Below are positions 1 through 10,338 of a stretch of DNA of 64,000 nucleotides, one piece after another. Source of the DNA: Nothopassalora personata (taxonomy: Eukaryota > Ascomycota > Dothideomycetes > Mycosphaerellales > Mycosphaerellaceae). The first letter of the stretch is position 1; each line of letters starts with the position of its first letter. A program made the translations under genes and the position numbers. Where the stretch lies: positions 3,100,001-3,164,000 of the forward strand of contig CM066292.1 in NCBI GenBank assembly GCA_033816765.1, given 5' to 3'. Under the pieces are notes generated by a model that saw nothing but the letters and a program-made list of their open reading frames with translations, was not told the DNA's origin and ran no database searches.

Positions 1-2206
1 CGCCAACAATCCTCTCCAACGCTTCTCTCGGGATCTCAACCGGCTCCTGCACTGGTAAGTGCACCCCCACAGCTTCCTCACTCACAGACTTTGCCCTCCT
101 CCTCAAGGAAGCCACGTAGTCGCCGTCGTACTGATACTTATACTCCAGATCCGCCGCAATGCCCGGTCGACCCACACTCTGACGCTTTCCTCTCGAGTTC
201 TTCTTAGCCGCTCTCGGACGCGCTGGGGTAGTCATACTTCGCACCAAAGTACCCGACTCAGACGTCGGCACTCTCGACCTCTCCCTCTCCTCCTTCTTTA
301 GCTCAGACTTGACCATGACACTCGGCCCACACGCAAACTTCGGTGGGATGACTTTCGGTCCCGGCGGCGTTTGTTCCCACCACGGTGTATGGTCTCTCTG
401 GAAATCTGGTACAGCTGGGGCACCGTTCGGACTTGTCATGGGAGTATCGACTCGCTCTTCATGCTCTTTACCTTTCGACCGGAGGACGTTGACGCTTTTG
501 AGATTTGGCTCGAGGACTTTCGTGAAAGACTGGGTCCGAGCAATTCCGATGTCGGCGATGGCTTCTTCTGCTGAGTTGCAGCGTTCCGTTTCGGGTGTAG
601 AGGTGGAGCTGCGGCAGGAGACGTAGTCGCTGGTGCTGGCAGTGTCGCTGTCTCTATCGGCTAGTCCTAGGCTTGTATGTTCCCGCCCAGTGGCGTGCGA
701 GCCTCGCTCGGATACAGAGGATTCTGATGTTGGCAGAGGAGAGTACGGTACTGGCACAGGAGACTCTGCTTCTGGGATTGGAGACATGAGGCGTCGAGGA
801 CGTCGAATGGTCCGATTCCTTCTAAGTTGGCAGCGACCTGACTTGGCTCTGCTAGTCTGCGAGGTATATCCACTCCGTAAATCGATCACATCTTCATTGG
901 AGGTACCAGCCATTCCATCAGTTCTCAGTCGCTGTAGAATATTGTCAACTTCGTCTCGGCGCTGCTGTGCCTCTTCTCCGAGCGGTTCATCAGGATTGAG
1001 CACCGCGAGCTCTTGGCGGTAGTTAGTGGGTGCCAGAAATCTTGAAACGTGTTCTGTGATTCTGCTGGCGTAGGGACCGGTCAAAGTACTGTAGTCCCGC
1101 GCGTCTAAATCATCATCATCACTGTCGCTGACCTGCTCACGGAATCGCGATTTACACGCCATTTTGACCTCTGCACGCTGCGTCGCGGCTTCGAGTTGGA
1201 CTTTCTCCACGGCAGTCAACGCTGGTTGTGCATCTTCGGTGACGTGCGTTGCGTCACTTCGCTCGGTGACAGTGGTCTCTTGATCGCTGTCGTTGATCTT
1301 CTCCTCCACACTCGCTGGCCTCGCTTTCCTTGAATCCAACCACGTTTGTGCCAAGGCTCTAGCTCTGGCGTCGCGCTCTTCAAACACCACGGCCTCGTCA
1401 ACGATAACTGCTCTGAGCGACCCAGAGGAAGCCGTGCGATCCATTATAGGACCAAAATCTTCCTGCGCGGCATTATGAGGATCTCGCTGTGCGGCGGCTT
1501 TAAGGCTTTGCTTCGACTGCTTGAATCTGATGCGACGGAGTCCTAACCTTTTGCGCACCTTCTTGCTTACTCTTCTCTCCTCTTGCTTTACTTCATCCGG
1601 CGCAGTCTTCTTCGGGCTGGACAGTTTCCGAAGCTTGTTCCGAGGACGATTATGGCGGCTTCGTTTTGGCCAGCCGAAGCGTGATCTCTTAGTATCAGGC
1701 TGTTCCTTCTCAGAAATAACACTCTGATCGGTAGATGGCTTCGGCGAATCGCTGGTATGGCCGTCACTCATATCATCGAATCTGGCCGGCCGCATCTTCT
1801 TCAGTATTGTGAACCATTTTTTCGATGATCCGGCATTCCTCGCTTCGCCTATCATATCGTCCATTGCTGATGGAGGCGCATGATGATTTTGTTTGAAAGG
1901 TGATGATTGTTGCTGCTTACAGTGGTTATGCCCTAGACGGTGCGATGCCGTTGCACTGCTAACGATGCGTCCAGTGACTTTGCGAAGCCGACGCGACGAC
2001 GATAGTTGAGAGCCTCTGCTGTCGCTAGACATTGATCTCCTCACGTCGCTCATATCTAGAGTGATGCCGCGGCTTACTCGCGTGTTGGATGTCATTGAAT
2101 TCGCAGGGCGATGTGCACCGAGTCGCAAGGTCTTGTCAAACTGCTTTTCGTACATCCAGACACGATTGGGAACTGATACTCCGTTGATGGTGTGTTCCGT
2201 GGACAT
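1..2206 (-). CDS. Unrecognised basic, serine-rich protein, C-terminus beyond the window
   Basis: An uninterrupted frame runs from an ATG at 2206 to the left edge, giving at least 735 residues with no stop. An in-frame TGA lies upstream of the ATG, and no other ATG lies between them, which fixes the start. A second in-frame ATG lies at 2053. The protein begins MSTEHTINGVSVPNRVWMYE and is rich in Ser, Arg, Lys and Glu. It has a basic stretch around residues 150-210, an acidic DDDD run, and a Ser/Pro/Thr-rich second half. I see no signal peptide, membrane segment or known domain; it is probably a largely disordered intracellular protein. Codon use looks like that of the neighbouring genes, and the long frame itself is the main evidence that the gene is real. 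Function is unknown. Confidence 0.75.
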   Translation of the reverse strand, partial: MSTEHTINGVSVPNRVWMYEKQFDKTLRLGAHRPANSMTSNTRVSRGITLDMSDVRRSMSSDSRGSQLSSSRRLRKVTGRIVSSATASHRLGHNHCKQQQSSPFKQNHHAPPSAMDDMIGEARNAGSSKKWFTILKKMRPARFDDMSDGHTSDSPKPSTDQSVISEKEQPDTKRSRFGWPKRSRHNRPRNKLRKLSSPKKTAPDEVKQEERRVSKKVRKRLGLRRIRFKQSKQSLKAAAQRDPHNAAQEDFGPIMDRTASSGSLRAVIVDEAVVFEERDARARALAQTWLDSRKARPASVEEKINDSDQETTVTERSDATHVTEDAQPALTAVEKVQLEAATQRAEVKMACKSRFREQVSDSDDDDLDARDYSTLTGPYASRITEHVSRFLAPTNYRQELAVLNPDEPLGEEAQQRRDEVDNILQRLRTDGMAGTSNEDVIDLRSGYTSQTSRAKSGRCQLRRNRTIRRPRRLMSPIPEAESPVPVPYSPLPTSESSVSERGSHATGREHTSLGLADRDSDTASTSDYVSCRSSTSTPETERCNSAEEAIADIGIARTQSFTKVLEPNLKSVNVLRSKGKEHEERVDTPMTSPNGAPAVPDFQRDHTPWWEQTPPGPKVIPPKFACGPSVMVKSELKKEERERSRVPTSESGTLVRSMTTPARPRAAKKNSRGKRQSVGRPGIAADLEYKYQYDGDYVASLRRRAKSVSEEAVGVHLPVQEPVEIPREALERIVG

Positions 2207-3020
2207 ATTGTCAGACCGTAGAGGCCTACTTCTGGACAGCCGTACACGACAGTTTCGAGATTCTCTGAGACAATGTGCGTTGTACCTAGTGATGTCGCTT
2301 TCTGGTGGTGATCACTTCTATGAGGCCTGAGCGACACTTGCAGAAACCCGGAGTCGCAGAATCGGTGCGCGTGTCGCATGTGTTAGTACATATGTAATTT
2401 AGATGTAAGTCGTGGTTTGCAACGAGCGACGAAGTGAAAGAGACGGGTGTGGACGATGTCTGCAATGAGGGTACTGCGCAGACCATTTGCGATAGCAAGA
2501 TCGAGTAGCAGAAGGGGCAAAATGGCCACGTGAGAAGCATCGTGGCGAAAATGTCATTTCGAAACGTTGGTCCTATGAGGATGTCAGCAAGATAGCTCTT
2601 TTGAGGACGCCCAGCAAAGTTCATTACCAGCTGCGCATGAGCCGCGACTGACCTGCAAGGCGTACAGTAGCGCAGCGTAATGCACGTTGATAAGATCGCG
2701 AGATGGATAAGGTATCCCGCTGGGTCACTTTAGCTTCATTTCTGCTGCACACCCTGGTTAGTACTTCATAGGGATGCGAGGAACCACGTTAGCGGCTCTG
2801 TTAGTCGTTGCCTGGGAAACAATCGATCTTTCATAAGGTAGTCGTCTACTCGGTATCGCCATGTGGTTGGCGCAACGCTGGTGGTCCTGATCCAAAAGCA
2901 CATTTTCATGCTTTTGTTAACGCTGTCTTCGGTCCGTTCCATGCCCTTGTGTGTTTGCCTTCATTTTCAGCGCACGCGATCTGTAGAAAGTATCGCGGTG
3001 GTTATTGTCATCATGTCGCT
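2207..3020. other. Intergenic: upstream of the edge gene, downstream of cofilin
   Basis: About 0.8 kb between two minus-strand genes. It should hold the promoter of the left-edge gene and the 3' UTR of cofilin. Short frames here lack family similarity. No RNA gene or repeat was seen. Confidence 0.5.
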
Positions 3021-3688
3021 TTAGCGACCCTTGGAGACCCTCTGGACAACGCTATCATGCTCGATGTCGTCGGCGTCGTTGGCCTGGATATCAGCGGCAA
3101 TGCCGTTCAGTGCGCGCTTCAATGCATCCTTGGAGGAAGAGTACATCATGCGTGGCTGTGTCTTTGTGTTAGTCGCCTTTGGGTAGGTTGCCCATACGAC
3201 TGGGCACTCACGTATTGCGATGCATCATCTGGCACCCAGGAGATGAAGGTGATCTTGCTGCGCTTGCCCTCGCCGCCTTCTGCATCGTATTCGACGTCAA
3301 AGACGGCGTATCTGCCACCAATGCCTTCCTCGCCCCTCTTGTTCTTGCTCTTGGCGTTGATCAGCTTCTCGCGGAACTTGCTGTAGTCTGGGTCGGTGGA
3401 GGTCTCCTCAACGACAATCTCTTTCCAGTCGTCGGAGATCTTGTAGATGATCCACTTGGTCGACTTGCCGAGCTTGAGGTCGTTGAACGCCTGGATGCAC
3501 TCGGGTGCAACCGAGACTCTGTATGGCGGCTTTGTTAGTCGTCTCTCCTTTCCTCAAACATTGCTTATCACTGGAGTGTGCCGGCCGATGGTGGTCGCGT
3601 GGTGGTGGGCAACGTACCCTGATTGTGCCTGTGATGTGTATGTTAGCACATGCTAGCCTCGCACGCTGCTTAAGGGCATACATACCAT
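3021..3688 (-). CDS. COF1: Cofilin / actin-depolymerising factor (ADF-H domain)
   Basis: Small actin-binding protein that severs and depolymerises actin filaments at cortical patches and hyphal tips. Four exons fit on the minus strand: 3686-3688 (the ATG alone), 3618-3628 (11 nt), 3212-3518 and 3021-3155. They join in frame to 151 residues, the usual fungal cofilin length. Introns are 57, 99 and 56 bp with GT-AG ends. The protein starts MAQSGVSVAPECIQAFNDLK and keeps the ADF-H core, including WIIYKISDDWKEIVVEE, the GRYAVFDVEY strand and the actin-binding helix SSSKDALKRALNGIAADIQ. The tiny first two exons were placed because they restore the conserved N-terminus. The identification is very secure; the exact donor of intron 3 is slightly less so. 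Confidence 0.95.
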
Positions 3689-4694
3689 GGTCGAGGTGTT
3701 GGGAGGTGGAAACAGATATTCGCAACAGTCGCAACCTGAGCAACGACGGGTTAGCGATCTTTTGTGTGGTCGTTTTGGCGGGCGCAGGTGAGAATAGCGG
3801 CTGCCTGCGTGAGCGCCAAGAGGGGGATGCGTCGTACCTTACGTAGTCTTGGTTCTTCAGTGTCGGTCAGGCAGCGATGTGAAGTGAATGAGCAAGCGGT
3901 ACACAGGTGGAGGGGGGTTTGGTCTGTTTTGATGGTGGTGGTGGGTCCTGTTATTCTGCCCGCCAAAAGGACGGACCCTTGTCGGCGACGGCGGGCAGGA
4001 CAACGACGCCATCGCCTCAACACTTCTTGACGTCAGCTCTTTATTTGATATACTTCTCCCACTCCACAACATGAAGCACAGTTTGACCTCGAGCACTACT
4101 CTTGCTACCGGATCAGACGTCATACTTCAGCATGCTGTATGAGCTCGCTGCCTCTGAGCGCACCTTGGCCTGCCATGCCGGCCTCAGGCCATCGGCAATA
4201 CTGACCCACGCCGTCACTCCTTCTCCACGGGAAGCAGTATCGAAATGTCTTCTGATATTGTGAATCCCTGGAACTCGTGGGTCGATACCACAAGGACAAC
4301 CTTCGACTCATTACTTTCGCGTCGCCAAGTCTGCCGGAGACCAGAAAGCTCCCAGGAACAACGAACTTGGCATTATTTTACACGCTATAAATGACTCTAA
4401 ACACTCAGCGGAGACCTCACTTTGGGAGGCACGAAGGAGGCAAGTGGCATTTAGCAAATCGCGCAAAGTTGGCCCAATTGTCGTGGCGACAAGTCCGAGC
4501 ATCTGAGCATAGTGATTACTCTCAACGTGGTGGCCGCAAGGAAGAAAGACAAGGAAAATGTACCCGAGGATAAAACATGACAGGCCGGTCTGTGCTAAAT
4601 AATGAGAAATAAAGCATCTACTAGAAGGCGAAGAATAAAAAGCCTGGCAGCCACTTGAACTCCATGTATAGACACACAACGAGCGATTCCAACA
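3689..4694. other. Intergenic: cofilin promoter and oxidase 3' region
   Basis: About 1 kb with cofilin 5' sequence on its left and the 3' end of the FAD oxidase on its right, both minus strand. Frames here are short and look random. No RNA gene or transposon was recognised. Confidence 0.5.
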
Positions 4695-6675
4695 CTACTT
4701 CCCAGCCACCTGAATACTCTGCGGGTTCCTAAACACGTTCTGAGGATCAAGCGCAGCCTTGATCGTCTGCAACTTGTCCACGTTGCCGCCCCAGTACGCC
4801 GTCTGCGCATTCTTCAAGCCCTTATCGACATAGCCCGGGTACGCCCCATCATCAACGCCAGGCGCCGCCTTCTTCGCCGCCTCGTTCAAATTGTCCAAAA
4901 ACAACCGACTCGTCGGCGAAACGTCCTTGGAGAGGTCGACGATATAGCTCTGCAGCCAGTACAACGCATCGCGGTGCCAGTACGACGTGGCGTCTTGCGC
5001 GATGTCGTTGATAGCGCCTCCAGCCAAATCGAAGACGACGAACCATAAGGGCGAGTCAGCGTTGGTGGTGTCGAGGTAGTTGAAGATCTGGTCGATGCTG
5101 TTTGTGGTCAAGAGGGTGTTCTCGGTGAATTTGAGGGATTTGCTGTAGAAGTGTGTTGGAGTGTGCGAGGCGAAGAGGATGGAGAAGACTTGTGAGAGTT
5201 TTGTTCCTGCGGGGAGGGAGGCTAGAATTGGGCTCTTTTCGACGTCGACGACGAGCTCGAGGATTGAGGTGAGGTTGAGGTTGGGGAGGAGTTCGCCGAG
5301 GATCTTGATGTCGGTGGTGTTGGTGACGATGTCGAGGAGGCCGGAGTAGCGGAGGTCGGTGAAGAGGGATAGTAGTAATGTTTCGTTGCCTTTGAAAGCT
5401 TGGATGACTGATGATATGGTAGTGTCGTTGGATTGCTGAACCTCTTTCAGGACTGCTGAGATGTCGCCAGACTTAAGTGATGATGCCAGTTTCGCAAGAC
5501 TTTTAACAATAGGTTGGATGACACTTCCAGGTAAAGATGGCAGCAAGCTCAGAAGGCCTGTGCTATTTAAGTCATTGACCAACGCGAAGGTCGCAGTTAG
5601 GTTGAGCTTGTCCAGTGTAGCAAGAACATCAGAAGTATCAAGGGCAGTATCCGTCTCATTCGCAACCCCAGCGATAGCGAACTGCTTCTCGGACTCAGCT
5701 TCAACCTCCTTGAAATCTTCCGAGGAGCCATAGAAGGATCCACTGAGGAGTGCGAACCCTTCGTAGATGTAGATTGTAGAGCTAAGACTTCTCGACAGGT
5801 TCTTCTGCGAGATAAGGCCTTGCCAACCAGCGACGACACCAGCTGATGTGCTAAAGTTTCCAGGGACAATGTATGAGTACGAGATGGGCTGAACGACGTC
5901 ACGGGTCTTGATGGTCAAACTTGTCACGATACCAAAGCTCCATGCTGCGCCTTTGATGGCGAAGAAAAGGTCTTTGTTGTTATCGTCAGACGCAGTGACG
6001 ATGGAGCCGTTCGCAAGTACGACTTCCGCGGAGATGATCTGATCAGCAGCCAGCCCATGGGCTCTCGACTGTGGTCCAAGGCCTCCGATGGTAAAGTGGC
6101 CTCCAGTCCCGATCGAAGAGATGGAGCTGAAAACTCCGGTGCGGCCGACGCCAGTCAAGTACTTCCTCAAAGCACCCAGCAGATTACCGGTGCCGAAGCA
6201 GAGGGTCTGATCGGCGTCGTGGTAGGTGATCTCGGTCAAGTTCTGCAAGTTGATTGACAGCGAGCCATTTGATCCTCCCAGACCTGCGCGAGCCATTAGC
6301 ATAACAGCCACAACCACGAGCATCGTGACGCATACCAAAGTTATCAAAGCTATGCCCGCCACTCAACGCCTGCACAGCAATGTTTGCTTCAGCCGCACAC
6401 TTGACCAGAGCAGCGACTTCCTGGGCACTCGTGGGGAAGGCAATTGTTGATGGAGCGACGACATTGTCGAGATTGTAAAGATCCAGCTGCAGCTCCTGCT
6501 GGTAGTTTGGGCTTGTCGGGATAACATATCGACTTGAATTGCCACCAACGGCCTTAGCAATGCAAGCAGTATAAGCAGTCGCGCTTGAAGTCTGTAGCGC
6601 AGAAGAGCCTTGCGATCCCGTCGCCAGGGTGAGAGGAAGTAGTGCAGTGAGTACACATGCTGCGAGAGGCACCAT
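4695..6675 (-). CDS. Secreted FAD-linked oxidase, berberine-bridge-enzyme type, with a central insertion
   Basis: Flavoprotein oxidase of the PCMH/BBE-like family; members oxidise sugars or secondary metabolites outside the cell. Two exons, 6336-6675 and 4695-6283, flank a 52-bp GT-AG intron and give 642 residues. The N-terminus (MVPLAACVLTALLPLTLATG) is a signal peptide. The FAD site motif SGGHSFDNFG holds the histidine (about residue 108) that usually carries covalent FAD; it spans the splice junction, which supports the intron. The second FAD loop (about 174-181) reads GGHFTIGG and lacks the cysteine found in bicovalent members. The C-terminal BBE motif (AYWGGNVDKLQTIKAALDP) is intact. Residues about 319-475 are an extra leucine-rich stretch with several N-glycosylation sites, making the protein longer than the usual 480-560. 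Substrate is unknown. Confidence 0.9.
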
Positions 6676-8015
6676 TTTGTCAGATGGATCCGAGAGGAAG
6701 TTGAAGGAGGGAATCTACATTCGAAACAGGTCCCGGGCGAGTGCTATATCAAGTGACCTCCAACTCTGTTCGCGTCATTGCAGGCTAGCTGTTGCCGAAA
6801 TCAGTGTCTCGGATGACATCCAAGGCCTCGTACAAGTCTGTGATGAGCTTGAAAGACCGGGTACAGTCAGCATGCAAAACGTGCTCGCCATGCCTTGTGC
6901 CTTGCCCCTGAACGGCTGATGCCATGGGGCTTTTTACTGTACTAGCCCATCTACCCTGGGGGGCTCGATCGTACTCCACCGGATTCTCAGCGTCTGATTC
7001 GCCTCTTTGACCACAATATTGATTGCAGACCACGGTGTTATAGGTGTTACTGTTACAGGCGTTGATAGTGCGCACGTCTGTACTGTAAAGGCCTTGAAAC
7101 ACAACCGGTGGTGTTCAACAGGCTTCTTCAGACCTCCGGTTGGCGACAGTATAACAAGAAATAGCGCGTATTACTGTACGATCGAAGCTGAAGGTTGACT
7201 GTAGCCTGTTCATCGCTAGAAGGCTATCAACAGTTGCCACAAATTGTTCGTGAAAAGTCACCGAACGATGTTGTCATGCGTGTGTCGCGCAGTCTCGCGG
7301 ATGTTCACTCGAATCGACTCAACAGTAGTCGACACACCGTTCTTCGTTCTTCGTCTGGCGGGCAGGACATCGTTGCGTAAACTCGACCCAGCGAGGTGTC
7401 GGTTAAAATTGGATTATATCCTTGGTCGACCAGCATCCATGTTATATCCTTGGTCGACCAGCATCCATGTTCCATTTAGATCCGCGAGACACTTTTTATA
7501 GCCACCACCCCATGCATTCACGTCGTGGTGGCGGAACCGTCGCGTTCCGGCCGTGTCGAGTCTTCCTTGAGCCCCGGCTAGCCGAACGCCCTAAGCATAC
7601 ATATTCAAGGCAAAGATATCAACGCGAATCGGTGAGGATTTAGTCGAAGATTGAATTACCACCTGGAAAGACTACGGCCGTATGTCGGAGGGCAAGCGTT
7701 CAAGGGACATCTTGGAGACAAAATACCAACGACTTTCCCATACGCGAGTGTTGTTTCGCAATAGAATACCAGACCGCAAACACTTCACCATTCCACGCGA
7801 CTCTCCATGCCATACCGTGGAACGACATCATCTCACTTACTACCCTGCTGACTTCCACTCCGGCGCGTTGCAACCTCCTCGCTCCAGGCCTGCGCATAGA
7901 CCTACATTAGGGCTTAGCTTCTATGTGTTTCGAGTAGGTGATATCGTAAGCAATTACTGTACAACAACATCGGCGCGTGCTGCGCGGCTGGCGACGGCGC
8001 ACGGTCCACGCCATC
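6676..8015. other. Intergenic, 1.3 kb
   Basis: Upstream region of the FAD oxidase. It holds one short tandem duplication (listed separately). An ATG-initiated plus frame at 7682-8059 (125 codons) has no recognisable similarity or domain and I do not call it. Nothing else was seen. Confidence 0.45.
7414..7469. repeat. 28-bp perfect tandem duplication
   Basis: Two adjacent copies (7414-7441 and 7442-7469) of a 28-bp unit. Each contains the palindrome GGTCGACC, so the upstream region of the oxidase has paired symmetrical sites. Confidence 0.9.
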
Positions 8016-8518
8016 TCAAGAATCAGCACTGTACTTCAATACCAAAGAACGCTCTTTAGCAGTGCCATTCGCAGTCGGCTCTGCCTGCTTGAGCTCCTTC
8101 CACGTCAGAGCCATTGAGGATTGCGCCACTCGTTCATCGGCAAACGCTGGTACGTGCGTAGTCGGGGGTGCGTACCCGCCTGAGGTCGTTGGTGTAGACA
8201 ACTGAGATCTGCTCTCGATCTGGGAAGCTCCATGGACGCGCTGGTACTCGAGAGGCTTGCCGAGCCTGTGGTCGTACTGCGCTAATGATGCGTCTGACGT
8301 TTCCCCGTGCGGAAAGACCTGTCTTCTGATCCTGATCTTGATCCCATGATTGATGTTTAGGTGTTTGTGAAGGAAAAGTATGTTTGCAATGGACACGATA
8401 TCTGTGTTTGCTGAACACTGCTTCGCTGCGATGTTGTGGTGGTGGTAGAATTGGTAGAGGAGCTGGTGCGTCTGAGCCAGTCAGCGACCATAGCCTTGAA
8501 GGGGGTTATGTTCTCCAT
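8016..8518 (-). CDS. Possible small two-exon gene of unknown function
   Basis: Two overlapping minus frames look partly coding. The upstream one has an ATG at 8518 (MENITPFKAMVADWLRR) followed by a Thr/Ser run. The downstream one ends at 8016 with the tail KELKQAEPTANGTAKERS. An intron somewhere in 8310-8400 would have to join them; an acceptor AGAAGACAG is present but no convincing donor in the right phase was found. An alternative upstream start at 8734 would lie only about 40 bp past the NADH dehydrogenase stop. No family is recognised. This may be two spurious frames. Confidence 0.25.
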
Positions 8519-8775
8519 CGTGTTTCCTTCTAGATGTGGGCTTCTGGGAAAAGCAGGCGCATTTCGACGACCATAAGCCGTCGCCGTTGCGCGCTGTATG
8601 TAGCAGGATTGCTGCTGCCTGCATCCTTCCTGCAATCGGGAAGCCTGGTATGATGCGATGGCAAGAGTCGAAGCGTCAAGTGTGAACGCTGCTGCGTTGC
8701 TCGTCAATGCCAGAAGAACCACACCCGCGGACATACGCGAGCGCTGCTGCTGTATCCGTCTGCGCGGAGCGTGCC

Positions 8776-10134
8776 TTACCATTTCCTAGCAATGTCACGT
8801 CCGCCGACACGATTGAAGAGCCAACTGATACCGATCATCAAAGTTCTTCTCCAGCTCCTGGGCCAATGAAAGACGCTGCCACTTCTCCAGGCAAGCCAGG
8901 CAGAGTGCCCAGTCCATTCTTCACGACCGCCGATGACACCGTCATGCTGTCCAAGGTATGCGATATTCGGCCTGGACTTGTACTCAAATGCCGTCGTCGG
9001 CCGGTCAGCCGTATTGAGCTCTTTAGCCAGATACTTCGCCTTCTGAACCGCTACCTCCGCTAGCGTAGGCAAAGTGTACCCCTCGATATCGGCGGAGTCG
9101 CCCAGAGCGTACACGTCTTCAACAAGCCGATCCCTTTTATCATAGACTGTGAGCCTCCGATCCGTCACGATCCTCGGCAGCTTCTCGGTCTTTTTCACAT
9201 CAAGCTTCTCAACAAGGCTATTGGCACCATTGCCAGTCGCCCAAATCAGCATGCCATATTTCCTTTCTCCACGTTCCTTTGTCCAAATCGCGCCAGCCTC
9301 GACCTTCTCGATATGACTGCTAGTCCTGATCTCCACACCTCGGCCCTTGAGTTTCTGCGCGGCGTACTCCCCAAGCCTCTTGTCGAAATTACCCAGCAGC
9401 CCAGGCGCAACATCATGCATCTCAAGGCTCAGTTTGCCATCTAAATGCGGGTAAAGATGCCTCATGTCATGATGCCACAAGTCGAAGAGCTCTGCAGTGG
9501 CTTCGATGCCAATGGCGCCGCCACCAACGACCAGGATTCGCAGGATGTCGCGTTGTTGAGTATCTGTCAAGCCTGGCGTTGAAGCAGCATCCAGCATCTC
9601 CAAGATCCGCTGCTGGACCTTGCGGGCGTCGTCGGTGGTACGCAGGAAGTTTGCATGCTCCAATGCGCCCGGCGTTCCGAACGTTTGGACATCGCAACCG
9701 GGTGCCAGTACGAGCTTGTCGTACTTGAGCTTGAATGGGTTCTGATGTTTGAAATGTTCCTCCGCCATGTCCGATACCGCCGGCCGACAATGCAGTGTCT
9801 TCTTTGCGAAATTGACGTCTTCAACTGCGGCTTTATAGTACTGGAGGCCAGGAAGCTTGTTCTGGCGTCGGATCGGCTCTTCAGCTAGGCGGAAATTGAA
9901 CATGCCAGCTGCAGCACTGGCCAGCAACGGTGTGTACTGAATTGTCCTCATCGGCGAGATGACAGCCACATTGTACCTTGTGACTGAAAGAGATTGGGCA
10001 AGAGTGAAGCCCCCCCAGCCGCTACCGACGACCGCTATGGTAGGTTTCGATGCCATCTTTGCGGGTCTGTCGATGAACCTAGATTGCTTGTTGGGAGCTT
10101 TTAGACGCTTGACAGTGATAGTGCAAGATCTCAT
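8776..10134 (-). CDS. Type II (alternative) NADH dehydrogenase, FAD pyridine-nucleotide oxidoreductase
   Basis: Single-subunit, non-proton-pumping NADH:quinone oxidoreductase or a close AIF-like relative, expected at the mitochondrial inner membrane. The frame from the ATG at 10134 gives 452 residues. The first 26 residues are Arg/Lys-rich with few acidic residues and could be a presequence; a second Met (MASKPTIAVVG, codon at 10056) sits right before the FAD fold. Two Rossmann motifs are visible, VVGSGWGGFTLAQ and ILVVGGGAIGIEATAEL, plus the flavin-site ATG motif (LIWATG) and YALGDSA. The C-terminal WLFNRVGGRDIARKW is typical of NDH-2 membrane-anchoring ends. No intron is needed. It is shorter than yeast NDE1 and closer to NDI1 size. 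Confidence 0.88.
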   Translation of the reverse strand: MRSCTITVKRLKAPNKQSRFIDRPAKMASKPTIAVVGSGWGGFTLAQSLSVTRYNVAVISPMRTIQYTPLLASAAAGMFNFRLAEEPIRRQNKLPGLQYYKAAVEDVNFAKKTLHCRPAVSDMAEEHFKHQNPFKLKYDKLVLAPGCDVQTFGTPGALEHANFLRTTDDARKVQQRILEMLDAASTPGLTDTQQRDILRILVVGGGAIGIEATAELFDLWHHDMRHLYPHLDGKLSLEMHDVAPGLLGNFDKRLGEYAAQKLKGRGVEIRTSSHIEKVEAGAIWTKERGERKYGMLIWATGNGANSLVEKLDVKKTEKLPRIVTDRRLTVYDKRDRLVEDVYALGDSADIEGYTLPTLAEVAVQKAKYLAKELNTADRPTTAFEYKSRPNIAYLGQHDGVIGGREEWTGHSAWLAWRSGSVFHWPRSWRRTLMIGISWLFNRVGGRDIARKW

Positions 10135-10338
10135 TGCACCCTTATACACTCAAAGTGTTCACCTCATCGTTGCGTTGCATGTTGTGACCTTGACGTCACA
10201 CATGAGTGGATCGGATGACAGGGGTGTTGCATAAATCGCGGAGTAAAACGAAAAGCTGGTGGTACGTCGAAGAGGACATAAAGGGGACTCGTTAGTATTG
10301 CAAGCGAATATAGAACCTTCTCGACCGAATGTGGCAGT

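Noticed and set aside
2808..3538. Plus-strand frames of 192 and 119 codons
   Set aside because: They are antisense to the cofilin exons, which match a known family and splice cleanly.
7682..8059. ATG-initiated 125-codon plus frame
   Set aside because: No domain, low-complexity His/Arg/Pro composition typical of random GC-rich frames, and no supporting context.
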